The notes beneath the pieces are model-generated. The model was not told where the DNA came from. It saw only the letters and a program-made list of their open reading frames with translations, and did not search any database. A stretch of DNA of 64,000 bases. It comes from Hungatella sp. UBA4396 (GTDB taxonomy: Bacteria; Bacillota; Clostridia; Lachnospirales; Lachnospiraceae). A program made the translations under genes and the position numbers. Within the stretch, counting starts at the first letter, position 1, and every line of letters begins with the position of its first letter. The stretch spans positions 1 through 64,000 of the forward strand of contig DGRE01000032.1 in the NCBI GenBank assembly GCA_002389905.1. Direction: 5' to 3'. Shown piece after piece: positions 24,449 to 33,558 of the stretch.

Positions 24449-25401
24449 TACCGGTCCCCTCCTTCCTTTAAGGCATCTACAATGGTGTCAATATTTGCCT
24501 TGACTGTGAGGATATAGGTATCTGCTCCTGACTTTTCATCACCCAGAGAGTCGGAGAAAAGCTCTCCTCCTATGGATACATCAAAGCTCCTGGCCTTTAC
24601 TGCAGCCTGTAAGGCTTCAATGGTTTTGGGCGGGACAGAGGATTCCACAAATATGGCTTTGATCCGGCGTTCTGCAATGAAATCTGCAAGGCTGCTTACA
24701 TCGGCTGTGCCTGCTTCCGCATCGGTGCTGATGCCCTGAAGACCGTGTACCTCAAAGCCGTATGTTCTGCCAAAATATTGAAATGCATCATGAGCGGTAA
24801 TGAGTACACGCTGTTCTTCCGGCAGTTCGGCAGCCCGGCCGCGGATGTATTGGTCTGCTTCCTCCAGTTCTTTTAAATAGGTGTCCAGGTTCCTTTCATA
24901 GTCCGCTTTTCCGTCAGGGTCTGCCTGGGATAAGCCCTCTGCCATTGTTTTGGCGGCAGCCTTCCAAAGGGAAACATCAAACCAGATATGGGGATCATAT
25001 GCGGAGCTGTCTTCTTCGGCTGTAAGGAGGCTGGATTTTTCCAGTCCGTTTTCAATACAGATCACTGCAGGGCTCTGTCCCGTCAGATGTTCAAAGATTT
25101 CGCCCATCTTACCCTCCAGATGCAAGCCGTTATAGACCACTGCATCGGCTTTTTGAATCAGAGAAACATCACCCGCGCTGGCCTGATAGAGATGGGGATC
25201 AATGCCGGGGCCCATCAGTCCGTTTACGGTGACACGCTCCCCGCCGATTGCTTTGGATAAATCCGCAAGCATGGTGGTTGTAGCAACGATGTTCAGCTTA
25301 CCTTCTGAGGAATTGGTATTGGATGCAGGAGAGGAGCAGGCTGAAAGCAGCAGGGCCGTACTCAAAGCTGCACCGAAAATTGCTTTTATTTTGTTCTTCA
25401 T
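24448..25401 (-). CDS. Metal-binding lipoprotein, TroA/ZnuA/MntA family
   Basis: A lipoprotein signal ends in 'LLSACSS'. The cluster A-I binding protein then shows metal-site segments 'GPGIDPHLYQ', 'DPHIWFDVSLW', 'TAHDAFQYFGRTYGF' and 'LFSDSLGD', giving His, His, His and Asp. Mn-specific PsaA-like proteins have Glu in the third place, whereas TroA/ZnuA types have His, so zinc or mixed Zn/Mn specificity is more likely. The His-rich loop of ZnuA is absent. It has an ATAGGAGGTTTTTT site and lies just after the regulator gene, as the first transporter gene. Confidence 0.9.
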   Translation of the reverse strand: MKNKIKAIFGAALSTALLLSACSSPASNTNSSEGKLNIVATTTMLADLSKAIGGERVTVNGLMGPGIDPHLYQASAGDVSLIQKADAVVYNGLHLEGKMGEIFEHLTGQSPAVICIENGLEKSSLLTAEEDSSAYDPHIWFDVSLWKAAAKTMAEGLSQADPDGKADYERNLDTYLKELEEADQYIRGRAAELPEEQRVLITAHDAFQYFGRTYGFEVHGLQGISTDAEAGTADVSSLADFIAERRIKAIFVESSVPPKTIEALQAAVKARSFDVSIGGELFSDSLGDEKSGADTYILTVKANIDTIVDALKEGGDR

Positions 25402-25431
25402 AAAAAACCTCCTATAACATTACTTGACTTG

Positions 25432-26088
25432 TCATGGCCGCTGTGTCTCATCTACATAGATCTGGGCTGCGGCCTTGTAACTGATTTGCACCTGTTTGCC
25501 GTCAAGGTCGAGAGTCAGAGGGCCCTCGTAGGTGCCGGCTTCTATAATCTGTACCTGGCTTCCGATGGAAATGCCGGATGCCTGCAGATAATCCAGAAGT
25601 TCCTTTTCTTCTGCTACACGGCGAATGTGTGAAATTGTATTGACGGGAAGCAAAATCAGTGGCTGCAGTGAAGCATGGCTGATTTGCCCGTCAGGCTGGG
25701 GAATGGCACTGCCATGAGGGCAGTAAGCCGGATAATTCAGAAATTTATCAAGCCTTGAAGCCAGCCGGGAAGGAGTGATGTGCTCTAAAAGCTCTGCATC
25801 TTCGTGGGCCTCGCTCCAGGAATAGCCCAGATGACGCATTAAAAACACTTCCCATAAACGGTGACCCCGTACCAGGAAAATGGCAACCTCCACTCCCTTC
25901 TGGGTCAGGCAGGAGCCTTTATAAGGCTCATAATGGATGAGTTCTTCCCGTTTCAGCTTTCCAAGCATTTCCGTAACAGAGGCAGGTGCGATTTGCAGTT
26001 CTTCTGCAATCTGCTTATTGTTGACCAGTATTTCCATACCTCCAAGCTTGTAGATGGCTTTTAAGTAGTCTTCTTTATTTGGTGTCAT
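25432..26088 (-). CDS. DtxR-family metal-dependent repressor
   Basis: The 218-residue protein has an N-terminal winged helix ('KEDYLKAIYKL', 'ASVTEMLGKLKREELIHYEPYKGSCLTQKG'), a dimerisation/metal domain ('RGHRLWEVFL', 'EAHEDAELLEHI') and a C-terminal FeoA/SH3-like domain ('ISIGSQVQIIEAGTYEGPLTLDLDGKQVQISYKAA' region). B. subtilis MntR has Glu11 as a ligand; here that place is Lys, so metal coordination is nearer the DtxR/TroR type. It likely represses the promoter at 26334-26362 through the palindrome at 26309-26324 when metal is plentiful. GGAGGATATC precedes the ATG. Confidence 0.92.
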   Translation of the reverse strand: MTPNKEDYLKAIYKLGGMEILVNNKQIAEELQIAPASVTEMLGKLKREELIHYEPYKGSCLTQKGVEVAIFLVRGHRLWEVFLMRHLGYSWSEAHEDAELLEHITPSRLASRLDKFLNYPAYCPHGSAIPQPDGQISHASLQPLILLPVNTISHIRRVAEEKELLDYLQASGISIGSQVQIIEAGTYEGPLTLDLDGKQVQISYKAAAQIYVDETQRP

Positions 26089-26178
26089 GTGATATCCTCC
26101 TGATATTCGGGTGTATAAAAAGTTTCCTTAAACTAACTTATGAACATTGCTTTATTGTGTTACACATTTATAGCTGTT

Positions 26179-26283
26179 TTATGCTGTGAAGAATTTTGCG
26201 AGCCAGACTGTCAGAAGGGCAATGGCGGTCACTGTTAAAATGGGTATTTTGCAGTAAAACAATTGTTTTGTATAAGTATCCAT
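26179..26283 (-). CDS. 34-residue single-span membrane peptide, first gene of the metal operon
   Basis: ATG at 26283 is preceded by a strong AGGAGGAAG site and starts a 34-codon frame. Its product has a polar N-terminus with one Cys ('MDTYTKQLFYCK') and a hydrophobic helix ('IPILTVTAIALLTVWLAKFF'). It lies between the DtxR-type operator/promoter and the repressor gene, so it should be the first translated unit of the metal-responsive transcript. I do not recognise a family. A small regulator or accessory subunit of the importer, analogous in position to other stress-linked small membrane proteins, is possible. Confidence 0.6.
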   Translation of the reverse strand: MDTYTKQLFYCKIPILTVTAIALLTVWLAKFFTA

Positions 26284-26308
26284 AACTTTCTTCCTCCTGA
26301 GTGTAATT

Positions 26309-26324
26309 TTTAGGCAAGCCTAAA
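26309..26324 (-). promoter_or_regulatory. DtxR-type palindromic operator
   Basis: TTTAGGC-AA-GCCTAAA is a perfect 7-2-7 palindrome resembling DtxR-family operators (TTAGG...CCTAA). It starts 10 bases downstream of the -10 box at 26334-26339, so it covers the transcription start. A further half-site (TTTTAGGC) lies in the promoter spacer. Confidence 0.72.
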
Positions 26325-26333
26325 TTTAATTAT

Positions 26334-26362
26334 ATTATATGCCTAAAAGATAAAAAATGCAA
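26334..26362 (-). promoter_or_regulatory. Sigma-A promoter of the metal importer operon
   Basis: On the minus strand TTGCAT (26362-26357) and a perfect TATAAT (26339-26334) are 17 bases apart. It drives the small peptide, the repressor and the importer genes. Confidence 0.75.
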
Positions 26363-26569
26363 GAGATTAGGAAGGATTAAATGAGAGTATTTCTCAATTT
26401 GAACTTGAAATAAACAGCTGAAGGAGATGGGGAATGGTTTTGGAAAAATAAAAAGATAAATGCTCTGTTATAGTGAGAAAGTCTAAAGACTTATTGTTAT
26501 ATTATAATACCTCCAGCCCATGGATCGCAGCTGGAGGTATCAAAAAATGAATAAACTATTTTGCTGTTT

Positions 26570-28333
26570 TCAACTGTTATCCTGCATAACAGTGATGTGA
26601 TAATTGTTCCTTCCGCTGCGTTTCACATGATACAATGCTTCATCAGCGCTCTTATACAGATCTCCAAAGGTTGTCTTGAGGCGGGGGTTAAATGCAACTC
26701 CTATGCTGATGGTGGCGGAAATAGAACTATTTAAGTGGGGCGCGGTATAAGTGCGGGCGATCTGGCTGCATTTATGGCTGATAAGCTCTTCGGTGATGTC
26801 TCCCACCATAAATATGCAGAATTCGTCGCCTCCAATTCTGCCCACAATATCGGCATTGCGAAAAGAATGTTTCAGTGATCTTGCAATCTCTCCCAGGACC
26901 TTGTCTCCTGCAGGGTGGCCGTAGGTGTCGTTAATATTTTTAAAGTTGTCCACATCAATGACAAACAGTGCGCTGGAATCATGAAACATGGAGCAGGCTT
27001 CCTTGATCAGTGTGCGGGTTGTGTCAGGGTTATAAAGTCCTGTAAGGCCGTCGGTCTGTGCCTTCATCCGAAGGGCTTTGATTTTTTCCTTCTCTTCCCG
27101 GATATTGATCAGCTTTCCAATGATGAACTGAGCCCTGCGTTTCCTGTTATGCATCACAAAATTTACCACCCGGAACATTCCTGTTTCCCCGCCTTCTAAA
27201 AGCAGAGCAATCTCATATCCGCCTTTATCTGTAAGGAGGAGATCGTCTAAGTAAAGCTGAGCGTCTTTTCCCCGCCCGTTTTTCCGGAAGCTTTCTATTC
27301 TTGAAGAAACTCCTAACAGTCTGCTCAATTCTCCGGATAAAGATAACATGTCCTTTTTCACATCATATTTATAGATGTATTCGCCGGAAAGGTCTGACAG
27401 CATATGGTACTGCCGGACCTGCCCTTTATACAGGATGTAGGAACGGTAAGTAACCAGTAAAAACAGGAGAAAGAGAAGGATTGATGCGAAGAGAATCATT
27501 ATAATTTCTTTTCCATAAGTATTGACTACCAGAGGCAGGGAGATTTTGCGGTCAATTTCCGAAGCGCTTTGCAGAATCATGCTTTGAAGCTCTGACTCTG
27601 AAATATTATCCAGAGCTTTGCTGATAATGGAAATGAGCCGTTCATCTGTGTTCAGATAAAGGAAGAAATATTCTCTGGACTCCATTTTCTGGGGAATGGT
27701 GATTGTATTCTTATATCCGTTTTTGATTGTATAGTAGGCGATGGAAAATTCATTTCCATAACAGTAGTCGGCTTCTCCTTTTTCTACCGCATTCATGGTG
27801 GCTTCCCGGCCCGGGTAGAATTTCACCTTGCCTTCATCAATTCCCTCCGGCAGCAGGCCGTCTGTTACAGCGGCAAAGGTATAATGGGATAAATTAGAGG
27901 CATCCACCCCTTTGTGCATGAAAACGGCTGTCTGGGAGGTTAAAAAGGCTTTGGAACGAGGGTTATCTTCAAGTTCCTCAGGGAGATACTGAATGGTCAT
28001 ACCTCCAAACAGATCGGCTTTCTGACCAATCCCTTTGGTTTCCTCGTAGTGGAAAACAAAGCCTGTCTGGAGGGAGACCTGATCCAGTATTTTCCTCATA
28101 ATTCCTTTTGCTTCTCCGTTTTCCAGGTATATGACCGGGGCAAAGCCCTGTATGAAGGCAACGTCAATAACAGGGTTCTCCTTTATATACTGCTGTTCCT
28201 CAGGAGTTAATGAAATATGGGCCGTCTGGGGATCATTGCCAGCCTCTGAGGCCGGCGCCGGTGTACATAAGATAGAGGAAAAAATAAATATTAACAGGAA
28301 GAATTCCAAAATAGGGTGCTTTTTTTGGCTCAT
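26570..28333 (-). CDS. Membrane diguanylate cyclase with extracellular SBP_bac_3-type sensor
   Basis: The 587-residue protein has a signal peptide and an amino-acid-binding-protein-like (SBP_bac_3) domain about residues 45-255. A membrane helix follows near 270-295 ('IIMILFASILLFLLFLLVTY'), then a PAS-like segment and a C-terminal GGDEF domain ('TDGLTGLYNPDTTR', 'DVDNFKNINDTYGH', intact 'GGDEF', 'SADEALYHVKRSGRN'). The intact motif implies c-di-GMP synthesis in response to an extracellular ligand. I see no RxxD inhibitory site at the usual place. The 230 bases before it on the window (26340-26569) hold the metal-operon promoter and an inverted repeat at 26507-26540 without a T tract. Confidence 0.88.
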   Translation of the reverse strand: MSQKKHPILEFFLLIFIFSSILCTPAPASEAGNDPQTAHISLTPEEQQYIKENPVIDVAFIQGFAPVIYLENGEAKGIMRKILDQVSLQTGFVFHYEETKGIGQKADLFGGMTIQYLPEELEDNPRSKAFLTSQTAVFMHKGVDASNLSHYTFAAVTDGLLPEGIDEGKVKFYPGREATMNAVEKGEADYCYGNEFSIAYYTIKNGYKNTITIPQKMESREYFFLYLNTDERLISIISKALDNISESELQSMILQSASEIDRKISLPLVVNTYGKEIIMILFASILLFLLFLLVTYRSYILYKGQVRQYHMLSDLSGEYIYKYDVKKDMLSLSGELSRLLGVSSRIESFRKNGRGKDAQLYLDDLLLTDKGGYEIALLLEGGETGMFRVVNFVMHNRKRRAQFIIGKLINIREEKEKIKALRMKAQTDGLTGLYNPDTTRTLIKEACSMFHDSSALFVIDVDNFKNINDTYGHPAGDKVLGEIARSLKHSFRNADIVGRIGGDEFCIFMVGDITEELISHKCSQIARTYTAPHLNSSISATISIGVAFNPRLKTTFGDLYKSADEALYHVKRSGRNNYHITVMQDNS

Positions 28334-28464
28334 AGATATACCTTCCGTCTTCTCTTTATTTAGAGTGCTTCTTATCCTTGATAGTATATCGGCTTCTTAT
28401 AAAAATGTAAAGTGGTTCATCGCTGGCTTAAGTTATCTTTGAGACTTAATATTTACTTCCCTAT

Positions 28465-30450
28465 TCACAAGGTTTCTTCTTTCAGCTTGAAGTTGGAGAT
28501 CAGCTCCTTTAACAGGTTTGACTGGCTGGACAGCTCTTCGCTGGCAGCGGCGCTTTCTTCTGCGGTGGCGGCGTTGTTCTGAACCACTGCGGAAATCTGA
28601 TCCACGCCCTGGTTAACCTGTTCAATGGCAATGGCCTGATCGCCGGTGGCCTTTGCAATTTTATCAATTAAGAATACCACTTCGCTTGTGGTGCCTGCGC
28701 TTTCAGACAGGGATTTTGCTGTCTTTCCTGCGATATCAGAGCCTTTTCCCACAGCCGCCAGGGTTTCTTCAATCAGTACGGTTGTATTTTTTGCCGCTTC
28801 TGCGGATTTGCCTGCCAGATTGCGGACTTCGTCTGCCACAACGGCAAAGCCCTTTCCGGATTCTCCTGCTCTTGCGGCTTCCACGGCTGCGTTTAAGGCC
28901 AGGATGTTGGTCTGGAAGGCGATGTCATCGATTGCCTTGATGATTTTAGAGATTTCAGAGGATTTCAAGGTGATCCGCTCCATGGCTCCGATCATTTCCT
29001 TCATCTGATCATCGCTGTTTTTCAGTTCCCGCCCTGCTGATGCTGCTTTTTGACTGACCAGCTCCGCATTGTCTGCATTCTGTTTGATCTGGCCTGCTAT
29101 TTCTGCAATGGAGGCTGACAGCTCTTCCACGGAGCTGGCCTGCTGGGTGGCACCCTGGGAAAGAGCCTGGGCGCTGTTTGCAACCTGGTCGGAGCCGCCG
29201 GATACCTGGTCGGCTGCCTGGCTGATCTGCTGCAGGGTGGAATTTAAGCTTTGCACCAGGGCGGTCATATTGTCCTTAAGCTTTTTAAACTGGCCTATGT
29301 AATCTTTTTTTAAATCCACCAGGAGATTACCCCGGGAAATGAGGTTTAAGGCATGGGATATTTCGTCAATGTATCCCTGGTAATCCACCAGCCTGTCAAT
29401 GGTGAGGTTAAAGGCTTGTGAAAGCTGCCCCACCTCATCCTTGGAAGTGACAGAAAGCTGAACATCGAAGCTGCCGTCTGCAATCTCCTTTGCGGCTGTG
29501 GTTACGGCTTTGATGGGCTTTGTCATCCTGTGGCTCACAAGGTAAATAATAGCTGTGCCCGCCAAAACAGCAATAACACAGGCTCCAATGAGAAGGTTTC
29601 TCATGCCCCGGACTTCTTCTGATATTTCTTCCGCTTCCACACTGACCGCCATAATCCAGGAGGTGTCTTTCACGGGAGAAAAGGCTGTGATATAATCCTT
29701 TCCCTCATACCGGTATTCTCCGCTTCCCACAGTTCCGGTGAGCATTTTGTCTTCTATGAACCTGGCCATTTCCTTCATGCCCGGGTCTGTTTCTGCTGAT
29801 TTTAAATAGTTGGTCTGGCTGGTAACCAGGTCCCGGTTCTTGTCGCCTACGGCTGTTCCTTCGGTGTTGACGGCATAGGCAAAGCCGGTTTTTTTATAGC
29901 TGACCTCACTTACAATGTCACTCATGGTCTGGCCGTCTTTTCTGCCGTAAAGTACGCCGATGATCTGTCCGTTCTGATAGACCGGAGCTGCATATAAAAC
30001 CACGGGAGTTCCCGTAACGCTGCTGATGAGAACGTCTGAAACGGCAGGCTCCCCTTTCATGGCATCCTGAAAATAGGCCCGGCTGCCGATATTGGTGGTT
30101 TCTCTTTGTGAATTAAAGACAGTGCTGTCCCCATTTTTATCTGCAAAGGCAAAGGCCAGATACCCGGTCCGCTTAGCTTCATTTTCGTAAAAACGGATCT
30201 TTTCTTCCAGAGAGACCCTGTCGTCTGAAAGCATGGGAAGCTGTGCCAGAGAATCCACGTACCGCTTTTCTACCAGTGTTCTGGCGTGAATGTACTTTGC
30301 TTCTTCCTTTGCAATCTGAATCAGATCATCGTGAGCGCCATCCATCAGTTTCCGGGTCATTAAGCTGACGGATATATAGCCCAGCGTGCCCGCAAGAACC
30401 AGTATGATTGCGGTAAAAACCAGTATCAGTTTTGTTTTCATTGATTTCAT
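28465..30450 (-). CDS. Methyl-accepting chemotaxis protein with Cache sensor domain
   Basis: The 661-residue chemoreceptor has a helix near residues 7-27, a dCache-like extracellular domain ('GYLAFAFADKNGD', 'SRAYFQDAMKGEPAVSDVLISSVTGTPVVLYAAPVYQ', 'WIMAVSV'), a second helix near 285-305, HAMP, and the signalling hairpin with 'DDIAFQTNILALNAAVEAARAGESGKGFAVVADEVR'. The dCache segment resembles amino-acid or organic-acid sensors, but no ligand can be named. ATG at 30450 has GGAGGGG upstream; a longer frame to 30519 runs into the preceding terminator. Confidence 0.9.
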   Translation of the reverse strand: MKSMKTKLILVFTAIILVLAGTLGYISVSLMTRKLMDGAHDDLIQIAKEEAKYIHARTLVEKRYVDSLAQLPMLSDDRVSLEEKIRFYENEAKRTGYLAFAFADKNGDSTVFNSQRETTNIGSRAYFQDAMKGEPAVSDVLISSVTGTPVVLYAAPVYQNGQIIGVLYGRKDGQTMSDIVSEVSYKKTGFAYAVNTEGTAVGDKNRDLVTSQTNYLKSAETDPGMKEMARFIEDKMLTGTVGSGEYRYEGKDYITAFSPVKDTSWIMAVSVEAEEISEEVRGMRNLLIGACVIAVLAGTAIIYLVSHRMTKPIKAVTTAAKEIADGSFDVQLSVTSKDEVGQLSQAFNLTIDRLVDYQGYIDEISHALNLISRGNLLVDLKKDYIGQFKKLKDNMTALVQSLNSTLQQISQAADQVSGGSDQVANSAQALSQGATQQASSVEELSASIAEIAGQIKQNADNAELVSQKAASAGRELKNSDDQMKEMIGAMERITLKSSEISKIIKAIDDIAFQTNILALNAAVEAARAGESGKGFAVVADEVRNLAGKSAEAAKNTTVLIEETLAAVGKGSDIAGKTAKSLSESAGTTSEVVFLIDKIAKATGDQAIAIEQVNQGVDQISAVVQNNAATAEESAAASEELSSQSNLLKELISNFKLKEETL

Positions 30451-30501
30451 GATAAACCCCTCCAATTCGTGTGTTGTTTTAATAGTTCCCCCCAATATAT
30501 A

Positions 30502-30545
30502 AAAAAAGATGCCCTTCAACAGCCAGGTAATTGCTGTTGGAGGGC
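30502..30545 (-). terminator. Intrinsic terminator between two chemoreceptor genes
   Basis: GCCCTTCAACAGC (30511-30523) pairs with GCTGTTGGAGGGC (30533-30545) around a 9-base loop. On the minus strand the hairpin is followed by TTTTTTT. It ends the upstream gene at 30580-32379. Confidence 0.85.
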
Positions 30546-30579
30546 ACCCTCGCTTTCAGGAAGCCTCCGGTTTCCTGGA

Positions 30580-32379
30580 TCAGTATTTCGAGGAAAAGAA
30601 AGCGTCTTCCGCTTCTTCTGAGTAGGAGGAAATTTCCGGAATGCTTCGGAAGTGTTTCTTCTCTGATCCTGCATTCAGCCGGAACTTTCCGACCTCTTCA
30701 CGCAGCATGTTGGCCTGGGCGCTCATCTCTTCGCTGGCAGCCGAGTTTTCCTCGGCAGTGGCTGCGTTGGTCTGAACAACGGCTGATACCTGCTCCAGTC
30801 CTAAACGGATCTGCTCTATGGAGGAGGCCTGATCTGAAGTGGAGAAGTTGATTTTATCGACGATATCGTGGATTAAATCTGTGGTCTGGCTGATTTCCTC
30901 CAGAATCTCAGCGGTCTTCCGGGTGATTTGAGTGCCGTCATGGACTGCATTTACAGAATGCTGGATTAAGTCTGCGGTCTTCTTGGCCGCCTCTGCTGAC
31001 TTGGCAGCCAGGTTGCGTACCTCATCGGCTACTACGGAAAAGCCTTTTCCGGCGGTACCGGCTCTGGCAGCCTCTATAGCCGCATTGAGGGAGAGGATGT
31101 TGGTCTGGAAGGCGATGTCTTCGATGACCTTTGTAATGTTGGTAATCTGGTCGGAGGCAGAGCCGATGTTGTCCATGGCACTGGTAAGCTGCAGCATGTG
31201 GTCACCGCCGTTTTTCACATTCAGGCTGGTCTCCTCCACATACTGAGCGGCCTTTTGGGCATTTTCTGAATTTTCCTCAGCCTGTACGGAAATGGTGGTG
31301 ATGGAAGCAGACAATTCTTCTACAGAAGATGCCTGTTCCGTGGACCCGGCAGCCAGTGCCTGTGCACCGGAGGAAACCTGTTCTGTTCCCGTGTTTACCT
31401 GCTGGGCCGCATTTTCGATCAGGGAAAGGGTATGGCTTAAGGAAGCGGTAGTCTTTGTAAGAGCCGTCTTAATGGCTTGGAAGTCTCCGATATAATCCAA
31501 ATCCATGGAAAAGCTTAAATCTCCGTTTGCTATGAGATTGAGTTTTTGGATCACATCTTGAATGTAGGTGTTGATGGAGGCATTAGTCTTTCTGATGTTT
31601 TCCGCTAAGATGCCCATTTCATCCTTGCTTTCATAGGTGATCGGGATGGTTAAATTTCCTTTTGCCATTTCCCTGTAAGCATGGTCGATTTCATTTACAG
31701 GTGCTAAAATGGACTTGCAGATGATTCTTGCAATGAGGAAGGTCAGCAGTGCGGAAACAAGTGCGGACAGAAGCAGTATCATCCATGATCTGGCCATAAG
31801 GGCCTGGGCCTCCTGTTTCTGGGCCGTTGCAAAGTTGTTTTGTATGCCGGAAAAGCTGGTAAGAATGCTTTCTGCCTGTTCAGCGACTGGCCTGTACTGC
31901 GTGTTATATAGGTCGTAGGCTTTTTTCGCGCTGTCTTTTGAGGCATTTGCCAGCAGGCTTCCGATTTCTTCCCGGCTGCTTTTTGCCTGGGACAGCAAGT
32001 CCCGCAACTGGGCGATATCATTGTCCCTTGCATTTGAGGACTGGTTTCCTGCAAATGCGTCCAATGCACTTATGATATTTTCAGACTCTGTCTGTGACTG
32101 GGTTAAATTGTTCTGGATATCCTGGGCATCGCTGTCAAGGATTGCCTGGAGCAAGTACCTCTGGGTGGAAATGAGGCTGGATTTCATGGTCCAGGTACTG
32201 CCGGTGTTTGGAACGGTATAGCGGTAATAGCGCTCCACTTGAAATCCGATATTCTTTGCGTTGAGGGCTGACAGGCTGGAGACTACAAGGAGGATCAGCA
32301 GCATGAGTCCAAAGCTGAGAACCAGCTTTTTTCTAATAGATAAGTTCTTAACAAATGGAGAGCGTTCCTTCTGTTTCAT
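30580..32379 (-). CDS. Methyl-accepting chemotaxis protein, four-helix-bundle sensor
   Basis: The 599-residue receptor has a first helix near residues 15-40, a helical sensor region of about 170 residues of the 4HB_MCP type, a second helix near 195-218 ('WMILLLSALVSALLTFLIARIICKSI' region), HAMP and the MCP signalling domain ('EDIAFQTNILSLNAAIEAARAGTAGKGFSVVADEVR'). It is separated from the next receptor by a terminator, so each receptor is its own transcript. No ligand can be inferred. Confidence 0.9.
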   Translation of the reverse strand: MKQKERSPFVKNLSIRKKLVLSFGLMLLILLVVSSLSALNAKNIGFQVERYYRYTVPNTGSTWTMKSSLISTQRYLLQAILDSDAQDIQNNLTQSQTESENIISALDAFAGNQSSNARDNDIAQLRDLLSQAKSSREEIGSLLANASKDSAKKAYDLYNTQYRPVAEQAESILTSFSGIQNNFATAQKQEAQALMARSWMILLLSALVSALLTFLIARIICKSILAPVNEIDHAYREMAKGNLTIPITYESKDEMGILAENIRKTNASINTYIQDVIQKLNLIANGDLSFSMDLDYIGDFQAIKTALTKTTASLSHTLSLIENAAQQVNTGTEQVSSGAQALAAGSTEQASSVEELSASITTISVQAEENSENAQKAAQYVEETSLNVKNGGDHMLQLTSAMDNIGSASDQITNITKVIEDIAFQTNILSLNAAIEAARAGTAGKGFSVVADEVRNLAAKSAEAAKKTADLIQHSVNAVHDGTQITRKTAEILEEISQTTDLIHDIVDKINFSTSDQASSIEQIRLGLEQVSAVVQTNAATAEENSAASEEMSAQANMLREEVGKFRLNAGSEKKHFRSIPEISSYSEEAEDAFFSSKY

Positions 32380-32521
32380 CGTTTTGTTTTCCTTTCCGGT
32401 GATTTATGGCGTCTGGAATTTTATGAGACCAGAGGCCATAATCAATATATAATATATCGGAAAAATTTCTCTAATCATAAGAATGCGCAGTATATTTTCA
32501 TACCTTGAAAAGCAATAATCA

Positions 32522-32550
32522 TTCACAAATGGCTGGAAATGGGTTATAAT
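32522..32550 (+). promoter_or_regulatory. Sigma-A promoter of the cell-wall-repeat protein gene
   Basis: TTCACA (32522-32527), a 17-base spacer and TATAAT (32545-32550) lie 34 bases before the ATG at 32585, between divergent genes. Confidence 0.6.
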
Positions 32551-32584
32551 AAATTTATGAAAATTTAGAGGGGAGGAATCAATC

Positions 32585-33529
32585 ATGAGCGGTAAAAAGG
32601 TATTGTCACTGATGATTGCTGTAGTACTTGCTGCAGGCGCCTGCACCACCACTGCCATGGCAGCAGCGAAAAAGAGGATCACAACGGTAAATTTAACCGT
32701 GGAGGCAGAAGTAATACCGGGAGGCTCTGTTTTTGAGCAGGAAGTGGAAATTGCAGTAAAAAACAATAATATTACAGTGGGCGGGTATGAATTTACTAAC
32801 AAGGGGTTTCAGTGGTCTGAACAGGATATACCCAGAATAGAAGTGACCCTGTACGCGGAAGATGACTATTCTTTTTCCGTACAAAGCTCCGGCATCAAAA
32901 TCCAGGGCGGAACCCTTGTGGGCCGGAAAACCGAAGATTCCAATTTGATTCTGACCATAGATCTTCCCAGAGCCGGCGAATCCATTCAGGACGTGGGAAA
33001 GGTGGAGTGGATTTCTCCTACAGTGGCGGGCTGGAGCGAGGCCATAGGAGCCGGAACTTATGAGGTGAAGCTGTACCGGGATGGAAAAACTGTGGGAACG
33101 GTCAAGACCACGGGACTGACAACCATGGATTTTGGCACTTCCCTGACAAGACCAGGAATCTATACCGTCCGGGTACGCCCTGTTAATAAGGTAAAGGAAG
33201 AGAATAAAGGAAACTGGACAGAATCTGCTCCCAAATCTGTTGATGAGGCGGAAGCAGCTAAAAACCGCAGCACAGCTTCCGACATGGGCTGGAAGCAGGA
33301 TCATATAGGCTGGTGGTATAAGAATGGAGACGGAAGCTATACGGTGAGCAACTGGCAGAATATTAACGGCCAGTGGTATTATTTCAGCGAATCAGGTTAT
33401 ATGGCTACAGGCTGGATTGACTGGAACGGAAAGCAGTATTACTGCGATACCGCGGGAGGACACATGCTTGCAAATACACAGACTCCTGATGGGGCAGCAG
33501 TAGGGCCTGACGGAGCCAGGCTTCCTTAA
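32585..33529 (+). CDS. Secreted protein with C-terminal cell-wall-binding repeats
   Basis: The 314-residue product has a Sec signal peptide (cleavage after 'TTAMAAA'), a central beta-rich region of about 200 residues without a clear family, and C-terminal choline-binding-type repeats ('GWWYKNGDGSYTVSNWQNINGQWYYF', 'GYMATGWIDWNGKQYYC' shapes around residues 240-295). Such repeats anchor proteins to wall polymers. The GGGGAGGAATCA site is strong. It is followed by an MBL-fold lipoprotein gene after 29 bases. Confidence 0.8.
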   Translation: MSGKKVLSLMIAVVLAAGACTTTAMAAAKKRITTVNLTVEAEVIPGGSVFEQEVEIAVKNNNITVGGYEFTNKGFQWSEQDIPRIEVTLYAEDDYSFSVQSSGIKIQGGTLVGRKTEDSNLILTIDLPRAGESIQDVGKVEWISPTVAGWSEAIGAGTYEVKLYRDGKTVGTVKTTGLTTMDFGTSLTRPGIYTVRVRPVNKVKEENKGNWTESAPKSVDEAEAAKNRSTASDMGWKQDHIGWWYKNGDGSYTVSNWQNINGQWYYFSESGYMATGWIDWNGKQYYCDTAGGHMLANTQTPDGAAVGPDGARLP

Positions 33530-33558
33530 GATTATAAAAGCAGAAAAGAGCGGTAAAA

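Noticed and set aside
26507..26540. 11-pair inverted repeat as terminator of the GGDEF gene
   Set aside because: There is no T tract on the minus strand after the stem; it is left as an unexplained repeat.
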